A stretch of DNA of 64,000 nt from positions 1 through 64,000 of the forward strand of contig JANQPV010000064.1 of NCBI GenBank assembly GCA_028285305.1, in the 5' to 3' direction. Shown here piece after piece: positions 44,862-54,023 of the stretch. How positions within the stretch are numbered: position 1 is the first letter of the stretch; each line of letters starts with the position of its first letter. The notes under the pieces were generated by a model. That model was given only the letters and a program-made list of their open reading frames with translations. It was not told where the DNA came from and did no database searches. Position numbers and translations under genes: made by a program. Origin of the DNA: Alphaproteobacteria bacterium. Its GTDB lineage: Bacteria > Pseudomonadota > Alphaproteobacteria > SMXP01.

Positions 44862-45698
44862 CGATTGCTCGCCCGGGAGCTTTTCGACTTCCGCCAGCAA
44901 CTCAATAATATCCGGCGAAAGGACCAAAGCAGCGCCCAGACGTCCGGGCACCGGATGGTCGAGGTTTGCGTAGGACGCATTCGTGCCGGAGGGAACGCCA
45001 AGAGAAAACGACGTGTCATCTCCACCGAGCGGTCCCCGCAGCACGTCGGCAACCACATTCTTGGCAGGTGTGCCGACCGCTGGAGCCGCGAGATGTTTCC
45101 CAACCAAATGATCATAGACGTCTTGGAGGGACTTGGCGGTGCCGTCACTGTGGAAGAACACCGATTTGTTGGCCCCGGCGGCGCGCGGAAAGAGAGTCGC
45201 CGCAGGTGTTTGGGCGGACTTTTCAAGAGATTGGATGAAGCGGGCGGCCGTTCCCGCGCCAAAGAAATGGGCCAAATAGAGCTCTTCGCTCTTGGCGGTG
45301 CGTCCGAGCTTGGCCTCAAGCGCCGATGCGCTTTCTCGCGTGTATTCGGCTGCCATGTAAGACGCGATCTGGGGATCATGACGGAGGGCAAGAATTTCCG
45401 ACCTTTTTTGCGCATCGGCAACAAATTGCCGCCCGTCGGGGCGGCGCTCAATGCCGTCGGTCAGCTTGTCCAGACCCAACTTGTCGCCGTAACGATCCAC
45501 CATATCGATCCAGGTCCGCTCCACGAACTGAAAGAGGCCCGCGGCTGAGGAACTCTTTGATTTTGCTTGCGGATTCAGGCTGCTCTCGCGCTGGGCGGTG
45601 GCCAAAAGATAGTCGAAATCAACCCCGGTTTTGGTGCTGGCCGCCTTAATAGCAGAGAGGATGGGGTTGGTGTTTTGCACAGGATTGAGAGCTGACAT
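44844..45698 (-). CDS. SLT-type lytic transglycosylase
   Basis: 284 residues from ATG 45698 (MSALNPVQNTNPILSAIKAAS). The catalytic Glu is in LLATAQRESSLNPQAKS, followed by SSAAGLFQF and YLAHFFGAGTAARFI, matching GH23 transglycosylases that cleave peptidoglycan to anhydro-muropeptides. No signal peptide is visible, as in some flagellum-associated enzymes that reach the periplasm by the flagellar exporter; that link is a guess. Confidence 0.85.
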   Translation of the reverse strand: MSALNPVQNTNPILSAIKAASTKTGVDFDYLLATAQRESSLNPQAKSKSSSAAGLFQFVERTWIDMVDRYGDKLGLDKLTDGIERRPDGRQFVADAQKRSEILALRHDPQIASYMAAEYTRESASALEAKLGRTAKSEELYLAHFFGAGTAARFIQSLEKSAQTPAATLFPRAAGANKSVFFHSDGTAKSLQDVYDHLVGKHLAAPAVGTPAKNVVADVLRGPLGGDDTSFSLGVPSGTNASYANLDHPVPGRLGAALVLSPDIIELLAEVEKLPGEQSSKNNT

Positions 45699-45755
45699 GA
45701 CGGCCTCCTGCCCCTCTATTCGCAACGCCCGTGCCAGGCGGAGGGCAGCCGTTCT

Positions 45756-46310
45756 TCACCTGGAATCTGTATCGAAGCGATCTTGTGCCTGCCGGAATTG
45801 TCTTTTCTTCTCCTCAAAGTCCATGGGACGTTCCGTGAGGTCCTCCGGATCCCATTCAGACTTTTGAGTCGCAAAGAAATCTCCCCCATAGATATGGATC
45901 GCGCCTGTCATTCGCTTGACCGGATTCACGACCGAGTGGATGGCATCCTCAGGCAATGAAAACGTGTCGCCTTCTGACAACGAAGCTGCTCCCGCCGCTT
46001 TGATCGTTTCGCTTTGCCGTTTCCAGATGATGTTGTCTTCTCGTCCGGTATAGATGCCGATCGTTGCCCACATTTTGTGGTCATGAGGCAATAAGACCAT
46101 CAATGGTGACCATACAACATTTAGTATCGTAAGGTTTGACGACTGATAGATTGGCAGGGGGCCGACCTCAGACGGTTCCCCCAGGGCTTCGATGATGCTG
46201 TCGTTGTCTGTCAACGCGCGTTGCAGCACGGCCATGACGCCTGACTGCCCAGCTTCGGAGTTCGCCGACCTAACTTCGCCGATGAATTCATCTAAGTCGA
46301 ATCTAGACAT
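45756..46310 (-). CDS. Cupin-like (double-stranded beta-helix) protein
   Basis: 184 residues. LPHDHKMWATIGIYTGREDNIIW and LPEDAIHSVVNPVKRMTGAIHIYGGDFF resemble the two cupin motifs of cysteine-dioxygenase-like predicted metal enzymes, with histidines placed as Fe ligands. Substrate unknown. Next to an FAD monooxygenase gene read the other way. Confidence 0.72.
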   Translation of the reverse strand: MSRFDLDEFIGEVRSANSEAGQSGVMAVLQRALTDNDSIIEALGEPSEVGPLPIYQSSNLTILNVVWSPLMVLLPHDHKMWATIGIYTGREDNIIWKRQSETIKAAGAASLSEGDTFSLPEDAIHSVVNPVKRMTGAIHIYGGDFFATQKSEWDPEDLTERPMDFEEKKRQFRQAQDRFDTDSR

Positions 46311-46450
46311 CGCCCTCTCCTCAGAGACTGACAGTTTTCATCATAGATCGCGCCGCATTCACCTTCAATACGCAATGACAAGCTCGACTGGGATTCGCAT
46401 GTCGTTTTGTCTCATACAGATTTGGGTCCAAAGCTCTAATATTTGGAGCG

Positions 46451-47671
46451 ATGGTTGGGACAGCATTGAATACAGCAGTGATCGGTTGCGGCATTGGCGG
46501 GCAAGCAGCCGCGCTTTTTTTGTCGCGCGCCGGTCATCAGGTCACGGTTTTTGAAGGGTTTGCCACGCCCAAAGCGCTTGGTGCCGGTCTCCTCCTTCAG
46601 CCGACAGGACAAGCGATCTTGGACAAGCTCGGGCTTCTTGGGGAAATCTTGGGTGCAGGTGCCCGTGTCGAGCGTCTCTACGGCACGAACCGCGCCGGAC
46701 GCGATGTTCTTGATCTCTCGTATGCGGATGAAAACACGGACTGGTTTGGCATCGGAATTCACAGGGGCGTTCTGTTTTCCGCCCTGCACGACGAGGTGAG
46801 CCGCTCCGGCATCCATTTGTGTACAGACTCTCAGGTCCTGAGTTTCACACAAGACGGCTCCCAAGCCATCCTGGAGCTTGCAGATAGGTCCCAAGGTGGA
46901 TTTGACCTCGTCGTTGTCGCTGAAGGAGGTAGCCTTCGCCTTCCTCCCAACATCTGGGTGCGATCCAAGTCGGTTCCGTACCCCTGGGGCGCCCTGTGGA
47001 CGCTGTGTCCAGATCCGGAGGGCCGCTTTCCCCACACGCTGCGGCAATACTATGACCGCGCTTCGGTTATGATCGGCGTCCTGCCCATCGGGCACAATCC
47101 CAGCGATCCGTCCGGCTCTCCCAATGTCAGCTTCTTTTGGAGTCTCAAAGCGGCCGAACTCCAGAGATGGCGCGGGAACGATTTGGACAGTTGGAAGGAT
47201 GATGTAAGACGCTATTGGCCGGAGGCGGATTATCTGCTTTGCTCGATCACGTCGGATGAACAGTTGCTGCCTGCGACCTACAGGGATAATGTCATGTGGC
47301 CATGGAATGTTGGCCGTGTCGTCTATATCGGCGATGCAGCCCATTGCACCAGTCCTCAGCTCGGCCAAGGCGCCAACCTCGCGCTGGTCGATGCCTATGT
47401 ACTCTCCGAAACGCTGACTGGGCGCCGCGCGACTCCTGAAACAATTCCTCGTGCGCTCACAGACTATTCGCGGCGCCGAAGAGATCATATTTCCTACTAT
47501 CAATTGGCCTCTCGTCTGCTCACGCCTTTTTTCCAATCCGAGGGGCGCGCTCTCGCGGTCCTGCGAGATGCGTTTTTGGGACCGTTTTGCCGGTTCCCGC
47601 CCACGCGTTCGTTCATGGTGCGGACGCTTGCCGGCGTCCATAAGGGCCTTTTGGGAACGTTCCGATTCTGA
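46451..47671 (+). CDS. FAD-dependent monooxygenase (PHBH family)
   Basis: 406 residues. Dinucleotide fold VIGCGIGGQAAALFLSRAGHQVTVFEG at residues 8-35 and the second FAD motif GRVVYIGDAAHCTSPQLGQGANLALVDAY near residue 300. Group A flavin monooxygenases hydroxylate aromatic or similar rings with NAD(P)H. No reductase is needed. Substrate not predictable. Its stop lies 7 bases from the convergent CaCA gene. Confidence 0.9.
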   Translation: MVGTALNTAVIGCGIGGQAAALFLSRAGHQVTVFEGFATPKALGAGLLLQPTGQAILDKLGLLGEILGAGARVERLYGTNRAGRDVLDLSYADENTDWFGIGIHRGVLFSALHDEVSRSGIHLCTDSQVLSFTQDGSQAILELADRSQGGFDLVVVAEGGSLRLPPNIWVRSKSVPYPWGALWTLCPDPEGRFPHTLRQYYDRASVMIGVLPIGHNPSDPSGSPNVSFFWSLKAAELQRWRGNDLDSWKDDVRRYWPEADYLLCSITSDEQLLPATYRDNVMWPWNVGRVVYIGDAAHCTSPQLGQGANLALVDAYVLSETLTGRRATPETIPRALTDYSRRRRDHISYYQLASRLLTPFFQSEGRALAVLRDAFLGPFCRFPPTRSFMVRTLAGVHKGLLGTFRF

Positions 47672-47678
47672 CCGCTCG

Positions 47679-48668
47679 TCAGCCGACTGGCGTTGGGCTG
47701 ACGGTCACATAGCGATAGATAATGAATGAAATGTAGAAGGTCAGGAGCACCGCCCCTTCGGCTCGCGATATTCGCCATTTGCTGGCCAGAAACGGAATTA
47801 CCAGCAATGAGGCCGCCATCATAACCCAGACATCCATAACCAAAAAAGTCGGATCGATGGCAATGGGATAAAACACGGCCGTCAACCCCATCACCGCCAG
47901 AATATTGAAGATATTGCTTCCAACAATGCCGCCGACGGCCAATTCAGCCTCCCCTCGCCTCCCAGCCATGACAACGGTTGCCAGTTCAGGAAGGCTGGTG
48001 CCAAGCGCAACGACGGTCAGGCCAATGACGGCTTCGGGTACACCCAGCAGCACGGCAATCTGGGTGGCCCCGTCGACCAAAAAATTGGCCCCAAAAACCA
48101 ATGCGGCAATCCCGGCCACGAGCCAGATCGCAGCGGAACTCAATTGGGTGAAGTCAAGCTCTCTTGCTGGCTTGGCCGCTCCGGCAAGATCCAAGCCGGG
48201 CTTGAGTGTGCCTGCAGCTTCACCGCGTTTTCGCTCGGCGCGATAGGAAAATGTCAAATAGACCCCAAGGAACGTGACAAAGCCCACTCCACCCCAGCGG
48301 GAGATTTCGCCTAAGTGGGCCAACCAAACAAAAACGGCCGAAACAATCAGCATAACCGAAGCGTCCCGGATTATGCTCTTGTCATAGCTCGAAATCGGTT
48401 TAATGAGGGCCGGAAGTGCCAAGACCAGCAACAAATTGGAAATGTTACTGCCGATCACGTTGCCAACCGCAATTTCCGGCTCGCCTCCGCGTACGGATTG
48501 AAATGTCACCGCGAGTTCTGGAGCCGAAGTACCGAACGCGACAATCACGAGACCAATCAAGAGCTTGGAGAGGCCCAGTTGTTGGGCCATTTGGACGGCG
48601 CCGCGCACCACAGCTTCTCCGCCCGCCGCCAACAAAACGAGGCCGCCTAAGACAAGAACGATTGGCAT
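47679..48668 (-). CDS. Calcium/sodium antiporter (CaCA family)
   Basis: 329 residues with two halves each carrying an alpha-repeat: VAFGTSAPELAVTFQSVRGGEPEIAVGNVIGSNISNLLLV and VALGTSLPELATVVMAGRRGEAELAVGGIVGSNIFNILAV. These GTS-x-PE and GSN-x-xN motifs line the ion path of YrbG-like exchangers, which extrude Ca2+ against Na+ or H+. About 10 membrane helices. Confidence 0.94.
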   Translation of the reverse strand: MPIVLVLGGLVLLAAGGEAVVRGAVQMAQQLGLSKLLIGLVIVAFGTSAPELAVTFQSVRGGEPEIAVGNVIGSNISNLLLVLALPALIKPISSYDKSIIRDASVMLIVSAVFVWLAHLGEISRWGGVGFVTFLGVYLTFSYRAERKRGEAAGTLKPGLDLAGAAKPARELDFTQLSSAAIWLVAGIAALVFGANFLVDGATQIAVLLGVPEAVIGLTVVALGTSLPELATVVMAGRRGEAELAVGGIVGSNIFNILAVMGLTAVFYPIAIDPTFLVMDVWVMMAASLLVIPFLASKWRISRAEGAVLLTFYISFIIYRYVTVSPTPVG

Positions 48669-48967
48669 CTACCGTTTCTCCCCCTTAACGATCTCGTTTT
48701 CGATTGGTTGCACTGGACAGGTCGGTGGTGCCCACTCATAGCTGATTAGAGGGCAAAGTCCATGCATATCCCTAACAGTGATTCCACTTAGTTGGGAAAC
48801 ACCGATACGCTCCGTACAATTACGAATGGGAAGAGACCGAAATGGTGGATGGTCGGATGGTCACACAAACGAAGCGGAGGGCGGCAGCTCTTTGACACCT
48901 TCGCACAGCCTTGCGCCTGGCCGTGCGGCGCATATTCCCGATAACAGGCAGGCTGTCCCAACGCGTG
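48669..48967. other. Spacer downstream of rpsU
   Basis: 299 bp. On the minus strand a stem GCACGGCC/GGCTGTGC follows rpsU by about 45 bases but has no T-run, so it is a weak terminator candidate at best. No gene seen. Confidence 0.35.
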
Positions 48968-49186
48968 TTAACGCGGTGAAACGCCTTCTTTCAGAGCTTG
49001 CTTACGAGCTAGTTTGCGCGCGCGTCGGATCGCTTCGGACTTTTTTCTCTGACGCCGCTCAGAGGGCTTCTCGTAGTGGCGGCGGCGTTTCATCTCTCTA
49101 AAAGTGCCTTCGCGCTGCATCTTTTTCTTGAGCACGCGCATGGCTTGATCGACATTATTGTCCAGAACAGTGACTTCGAGCGTAAT
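48968..49186 (-). CDS. rpsU: Ribosomal protein S21 with ATT start
   Basis: 72 residues ([20 protein letters not shown] then [20 protein letters not shown], ending EGVSPR). The DNNVDQA, KKMQREG and [12 protein letters not shown] blocks are diagnostic of bacterial S21, a small-subunit protein that aids initiation. Between the in-frame upstream TAA and the conserved core there is no ATG, GTG or TTG. The best start is ATT (49186-49184), six bases after AGGAGA and aligned with family N-termini; ACG, CTC and CTG are less likely. The C-terminal tail [15 protein letters not shown] is typical for alphaproteobacterial S21. Confidence 0.9.
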   Translation of the reverse strand: MTLEVTVLDNNVDQAMRVLKKKMQREGTFREMKRRRHYEKPSERRQRKKSEAIRRARKLARKQALKEGVSPR

Positions 49187-49469
49187 TGGACTTCTCCTGA
49201 TTTCAATCTGGGGAGCTTACACCGAAATCTTAACAATTGCATTATTTTGATAACCTGGGTCTCGAGGCTTTCCTGCAGATCGAGGGGTGCATAGCTAAAG
49301 TCGAAAAATGCTTTCTGTGTAGAAGCTTCAGGTCCTGCCTTGTGATTGGACTTTAATTCAATCCCGCAAATCGGGCCTCTGCATTAAATGGCGGCGATTG
49401 CGGTTGATCGAATCACCGCACACGATTAGCCTGCCGCTCGACCTGATCTAACTGGACTTGTTCAAACCG
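49187..49469. other. Divergent spacer with rpsU promoter region
   Basis: 283 bp. On the minus strand an AT-rich stretch (49225-49260) precedes the AGGAGA ribosome site of rpsU and should hold its promoter, but I cannot fix -35/-10 boxes. No gene seen. Confidence 0.35.
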
Positions 49470-50495
49470 ATGCCTGCGCCTCATCTCCTTCTTCTTGGCA
49501 GCCACTGTCAGCGGTATTTGCCCATATTGAACCAACACATGGACGGGGACTGGAAAATCGATGCCTGGATTCCCGGCGACGAGCCCGCATCTTTGCTCGA
49601 CAAAGTGGCGCAAACAGATGCCCTGGTTGTTGGAACGGATACGCTCCTCTCCGGCGACTACTTCCGATCCATTGGAGAGGCCAAGTCTCTAAAGTACATG
49701 CAGATCCCTTTCACGGGATACGATTGGCTGGATCCCAGCGTGTTGCCGGCCGGTTGCACGGTTTGCAACGTCTATGGCCATGAAAGCGCCATGGCCGAGT
49801 TCGTTTTTGCTGCGATGCTTGAATGGGAGATTGGGCTGCGGGAGATCGAGGCCCGCTTCCGGAGCGGCAGTTGGCTCGATCGTGGAACTTCGTTCCGTGG
49901 ACGGGTGCACGGGGAATTGCGGGACAAAACAGTGGGACTGATCGGGTATGGAGCCATCTCCCGTGAAATTGCCCGTCGTTCCGCCGCGTTCGATATGACG
50001 ACCATCGCCGTGAGCCGATCGCAGCGCGATTTGGAACCTCCATTGTCTTGGTACGGCACAATGGAGGACCTCAACCTCCTATTGGAACGCAGCGATTATG
50101 TGATTTTGGGATGCGAACTCAACGAAGCTACCAGAAACCTTATTGACGCTGAACAACTGCGCCGAATGAAGTCTGAGGCGGTTCTTGTAAATGTGGCAAG
50201 GGGCCATGTGGTTCATGAGGAAAGTCTGTATCTGGCCTTACAAGATCGGAAGATTGGCGGTGCCATTCTCGACGTGTGGTATCAATACCCAAGCGGCGAT
50301 GATCCGGAGCCGGACGAAGGTGGACCTCCGCCCTCGGCGTATGACTTTGATCAACTCGACAATGTCATCATGACGCCTCACTGCGCGGCCCGCAGCGGCG
50401 GTGCGGAACGACGGAAATGGGAGGCGATCGCGGACAATCTCAATCGATACTGCGCTGGGGCCCCTCTCAATTATGTCGTGTTGGTGACTGCTTAG
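49470..50495 (+). CDS. D-isomer-specific 2-hydroxyacid dehydrogenase
   Basis: 341 residues from ATG 49470 (a TTG at 49458 adds four residues). NAD fold TVGLIGYGAISREIARR, catalytic Arg in VNVARGHVVHEE, Glu in the YPSGDDPEPDEGG region and His in VIMTPHCAARSGG. It reduces a 2-oxoacid or oxidises a D-2-hydroxyacid. The unusually acidic stretch SGDDPEPDEGGPP precedes the catalytic His. Substrate unknown. Confidence 0.88.
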   Translation: MPAPHLLLLGSHCQRYLPILNQHMDGDWKIDAWIPGDEPASLLDKVAQTDALVVGTDTLLSGDYFRSIGEAKSLKYMQIPFTGYDWLDPSVLPAGCTVCNVYGHESAMAEFVFAAMLEWEIGLREIEARFRSGSWLDRGTSFRGRVHGELRDKTVGLIGYGAISREIARRSAAFDMTTIAVSRSQRDLEPPLSWYGTMEDLNLLLERSDYVILGCELNEATRNLIDAEQLRRMKSEAVLVNVARGHVVHEESLYLALQDRKIGGAILDVWYQYPSGDDPEPDEGGPPPSAYDFDQLDNVIMTPHCAARSGGAERRKWEAIADNLNRYCAGAPLNYVVLVTA

Positions 50496-50692
50496 AGGCA
50501 TAGGAGTGCCCAAAACCGCCCGAAACTGTGGATCTCTTCACATCCCTGTGTTTGTCCTGGCAAATGGACCTGCACCGCGCTAAGTTAGTTTTGTTGAATT
50601 TGTCGGGAATCAGTTCTTAGCTCGCCTGACTTGGCGAAGCTCGGGGAGAAGAGATAGCAACCCACATTCGGGAATGTCTTTAGGAGGGTCTT

Positions 50693-51145
50693 ATGGGACG
50701 ATTTGCAATTTCAGCAGCAACGGTGTTCGCAGGCGCACTCGCGATAGGGGTTTCTATGTCCCAAGCTCAAAATAGTTCGGGCACAGACTCGGCTGAAAAC
50801 GTGAGGACCGACTCGCAAGGCAGAACATGTTTTCATGTCGCCAATGTCCGAGATTGGCGCGCCATAGGTCGAAAGAACGTTTTCATCAAGGCTGCGGGAC
50901 GCGACGCTCAATATCTGCTAACGCTCACACGTTCAGAAGCCTCCCTCCCGTTTGCGCAAACGATTGCGCTGGAGAGTCGGCCTTCCCCTTGGCTTTGTTC
51001 GAACGGCAATGAAAAACTGATCGTAAACACCAATATTGGCAAGCAGAGCATTATCATCGCCGATGTAGAACCCGTTCAGGATCTCAAAACGGCAAGGGAG
51101 CTGGTGAAGAAACGGTCCGAGGCCAAGAAGTCACGGGTGAACTAG
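50693..51145 (+). CDS. Exported DUF6491-like protein
   Basis: 150 residues. AGGAGGG ribosome site; signal peptide MGRFAISAATVFAGALAIGVSMSQAQ. The mature part (GRTCFHVANVRDWRAIGRKNVFIKAAGRDAQYLLTL then SPWLCSN) resembles DUF6491 proteins, with two cysteines likely to pair. Lys/Arg-rich C-terminus. Function unknown. A perfect hairpin follows the stop. Confidence 0.72.
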   Translation: MGRFAISAATVFAGALAIGVSMSQAQNSSGTDSAENVRTDSQGRTCFHVANVRDWRAIGRKNVFIKAAGRDAQYLLTLTRSEASLPFAQTIALESRPSPWLCSNGNEKLIVNTNIGKQSIIIADVEPVQDLKTARELVKKRSEAKKSRVN

Positions 51146-51183
51146 AATCCATTTGGTGTTGATCGAAACGCGACGCGGCTCCA

Positions 51184-51208
51184 GGTCCGGATTGCATGTT
51201 TCCGGACC
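51184..51208 (+). terminator. Terminator-like hairpin
   Basis: GGTCCGGA-N9-TCCGGACC, a perfect 8-bp GC-rich stem 39 bases after the DUF6491-like gene. No T-run follows, so it may instead protect the mRNA end. Confidence 0.4.
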
Positions 51209-51355
51209 GTAAAACTGGTTCGCGCTTCCGCCAGAACCGCTTTCTTTAAGTGCCGCGGTTGTTCCTCATCTACAGATTTGTTGTCGCGAAACAGACTGCG
51301 CTGATCTTGAACGCGGGTCTCTTTCTCAAGGAGACCTGACTGGTTTTGGGGCAAA

Positions 51356-51380
51356 TAAAAGGGGCCACCCGGATCCGGGT
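51356..51380 (-). terminator. Probable cckA terminator
   Basis: Just past the kinase stop on the minus strand: ACCCG-GATC-CGGGT (51380-51367), then GGCCCC and TTTT at 51360-51357. The stem is short but placed as expected for an intrinsic terminator. Confidence 0.45.
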
Positions 51381-51394
51381 CATCGGATATCGGT

Positions 51395-53800
51395 CTAGCC
51401 TACTGCCCGCTCAGGCGCACCCTCGTTCAGCACTTCTTTCACTTTCGAAGCGAGCTGTTTCAGACTGAACGGTTTGGGTAGGAACGAAATGTCTTCCGGC
51501 CGTTCCATGGACTTCTTAAACGCGTCTTCCGCATATCCCGATATGAATATCATCTTCGTGTCGGGATGACTGTGCATCACCTCTTTGGCGAGCGTCGGCC
51601 CGTCCATCTCCGGCATGACGACATCGCTGATGATGAGATCTATATCCTCTTCATCGTTTAGAACCTCTAAGGCCTCTTGACCGTTTGTTGCTTCGAGCAC
51701 TGTATATCCTCGGCTGGTGAGAGCCCTGCTGGCAAAGGCCCGCACTGCATCTTCGTCTTCAACCAACAAGATCGTGCCTGCACCGGTAAGGTCACGGGCG
51801 TGGGTGGTTGCTTGCTCCGTAAGCGCGGTTTCTGGCGCCCCCTGGTGAACGGGTAGATAGATCTTGAAGGTCGTTCCTACACCCACTTCGCTGTCGGGAA
51901 ATATATATCCGTCCATTTGCTTGATAATGCCGTATACGGTGGAGAGCCCCAGGCCGGTTCCCTCGCCCACATTTTTTGTGGTGAAGAAGGGTTCGAAAAT
52001 CTTATCAAGAATTTCCTTCTCGATTCCCGTGCCGGTGTCTTCGACTTCAATCAGTACATATTCGCCGGGCGCGATGAGGGTATTTGCTTTCCCATTCTCG
52101 GCCCCCGACTTTTCGAACATGGAGGACCTGATGGACAGTTTTCCGCCTTCCGGCATTGCATCGCGCGCATTGACCGCGAGATTGATGACTGCGGTGTCGA
52201 ACTGGGACTGATCGACCTTTATCGATTTGAGATCGCGGCCAAGATTTACATCAAGCTCTATCTTTTCGCCCAATAAACGCTGTAACAAATTCGATAAGTC
52301 AGACAAAAGATCCGCCGGCTGAACCACTTTGGGAGTCAATGTTTGTTGGCGGGAGAAGGCCAGGAGTTGCCGGACCAAGTTCGCCGCACGGTTGGCATTC
52401 TGACGAATTTGGTCGATATCGGAAAAAGAGGGATCGCCTACGCCGTGGCGCGCAAGAAGCAAATCACAAAAGCCGATGATTGCGGTTAGCAGATTGTTGA
52501 AGTCATGGGCAACACCGCCCGCCAACTGTCCCACCGCCTGCATTTTTTGCGATTGAGCAAATTGAAGCTCGAAGCTCTTCTTTTGGGTGACGTCGATGAG
52601 ATAGACGACCACCGGGTGCGCCCCGCCATCCTCACCGCTTTCTTCCACGCGGTTTGCGAAGAGCTGCGTGATGGACCCACTCTCTCCGTCACCATCGCCG
52701 GCAAAGGAGATTTCTACAGGCGTCTTCAAGGATTGTCCTTGCGCGACGTTCTTCCAGACGTCCGAGAAGTCGCTCTGATACTCTTCCGCTACGTAGTCTT
52801 GTAGGCGGTCCCCGGGTTGAAGCGACGGCAAGATGTTTCTGAACAACTTGTTTCCGTAGCGCACCGCCCCGGCTTCGTCCAAGAACGCGATCGCAATGGG
52901 CGCGCTCTCAAAGATCGCGTTGCGGTCATACGTGGGTATCGGTTCGCTCGGCCGCGCGACCGGCTGAAGCGATTCGCCGGAGCCTCGTTCCGGTTCGAGA
53001 ATAACAACATTTCCTGTTTCCGCGGCGGAAGCAGAAAGCTCAGACACTTCGGGAGACGGCAAAGAGGCGGATCGGTCTTGACCGCCAACGGAGTCTGACG
53101 TTTTCAAGAGCAGCGGTGACGGCGAGTCCTCTGTCCGGGTCGGAACAGTGGTGTGCCCTGTCCAATCCGATATGCGCCAAACGGCATAGTTCTTGTGATT
53201 GGTTACCGGAGACACTTCGGCCCGAAGACGGCGCTCCCCTGTTGCGGTCGCGATGACAAAGTCCTCGGACAACGTCTCACCGCTCCGCGCTGCCCGCGCC
53301 ATCCGGTAAAGGGGGGCGGCCATGGTCTCATCACCGGAAAAGACTTGCTCTAAAGGAAGAGCGCGCCCCATGTTCCGGCCTCGGTTTCCGGCGCTCGTCA
53401 ATTCGTGATAGGCGTTGTTCGCATAAACGATCGCGCCAGAGCGTGTTTGGATGAGATAGGCGTCTGGTGCTTCGTCGAGAACGCTGATCAACAAGTGGAA
53501 CTCGTTCGACCGGCCAAAGCCCGTCTGTGCGTTCGCAAAGGCGGCCTGGGCCTTTTGGTCGGCTCCCGTTTGGGTCGCGAGGGCGAAAAAGGCAATGGCC
53601 ACGAGAGCCGTCAACCCGCCCATCAGCACAAGGCCGGATAGCCCCGCCGTCTGTGGTGACAGCATGCTCCAAGCGCCCGCGCCTAGCGCCACGAGGCCCG
53701 ATACAGCGATCAGCCAAGGATAGATATCTAGTTTTTTCATCGATCGATCCAATTGCAGCCGCAAGTCAGCGTCCGATCCCGAGAACTTCATCTCGTCCAT
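51395..53800 (-). CDS. cckA: CckA-like hybrid histidine kinase
   Basis: 801 residues. Two N-terminal membrane helices (about 28-70), PAS-like domains (DAYLIQTRSGAIVYANNAYHEL; IAFLDEAGAVRYGNKLFRNIL), a HisKA domain with phospho-His432 (GGVAHDFNNLLTAI), an HATPase domain (VINLAVNARDAMP, DTGTGIEKE, GEGTGLGLSTVYGI), and a C-terminal receiver with Asp726 (IISDVVMPEMDG). This order is that of CckA, the alphaproteobacterial kinase that phosphorylates CtrA and CpdR through ChpT and so controls cell cycle and motility. Neither ctrA nor chpT is in the window. Single gene with its own probable terminator. Confidence 0.93.
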   Translation of the reverse strand: MDEMKFSGSDADLRLQLDRSMKKLDIYPWLIAVSGLVALGAGAWSMLSPQTAGLSGLVLMGGLTALVAIAFFALATQTGADQKAQAAFANAQTGFGRSNEFHLLISVLDEAPDAYLIQTRSGAIVYANNAYHELTSAGNRGRNMGRALPLEQVFSGDETMAAPLYRMARAARSGETLSEDFVIATATGERRLRAEVSPVTNHKNYAVWRISDWTGHTTVPTRTEDSPSPLLLKTSDSVGGQDRSASLPSPEVSELSASAAETGNVVILEPERGSGESLQPVARPSEPIPTYDRNAIFESAPIAIAFLDEAGAVRYGNKLFRNILPSLQPGDRLQDYVAEEYQSDFSDVWKNVAQGQSLKTPVEISFAGDGDGESGSITQLFANRVEESGEDGGAHPVVVYLIDVTQKKSFELQFAQSQKMQAVGQLAGGVAHDFNNLLTAIIGFCDLLLARHGVGDPSFSDIDQIRQNANRAANLVRQLLAFSRQQTLTPKVVQPADLLSDLSNLLQRLLGEKIELDVNLGRDLKSIKVDQSQFDTAVINLAVNARDAMPEGGKLSIRSSMFEKSGAENGKANTLIAPGEYVLIEVEDTGTGIEKEILDKIFEPFFTTKNVGEGTGLGLSTVYGIIKQMDGYIFPDSEVGVGTTFKIYLPVHQGAPETALTEQATTHARDLTGAGTILLVEDEDAVRAFASRALTSRGYTVLEATNGQEALEVLNDEEDIDLIISDVVMPEMDGPTLAKEVMHSHPDTKMIFISGYAEDAFKKSMERPEDISFLPKPFSLKQLASKVKEVLNEGAPERAVG

Positions 53801-54023
53801 TCGGTTTCCCCAAGTCTAAGTTTTCCCCTTGCAGCACCCTTGAAGGGAGAAGGTTGAAGAAAACTTAATGGGTTGCCAACTGAACAAGATTTCGGAAAGG
53901 GAGGCCGAAACTCGCGTTTGCGCGCCGCATAATGAACCGATTCCCCGGTGGAGTCACAAAGGATCGGATGGCCGCTCAGATCGAAGACTGCTAAATTCGC
54001 CTTACAATGAAAGGCAGGACGAT

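Noticed and set aside
51142-51354. 70-codon minus-strand ORF downstream of the DUF6491-like gene
   Set aside because: It covers the perfect terminator-like hairpin and has low-complexity, charged composition without family features.
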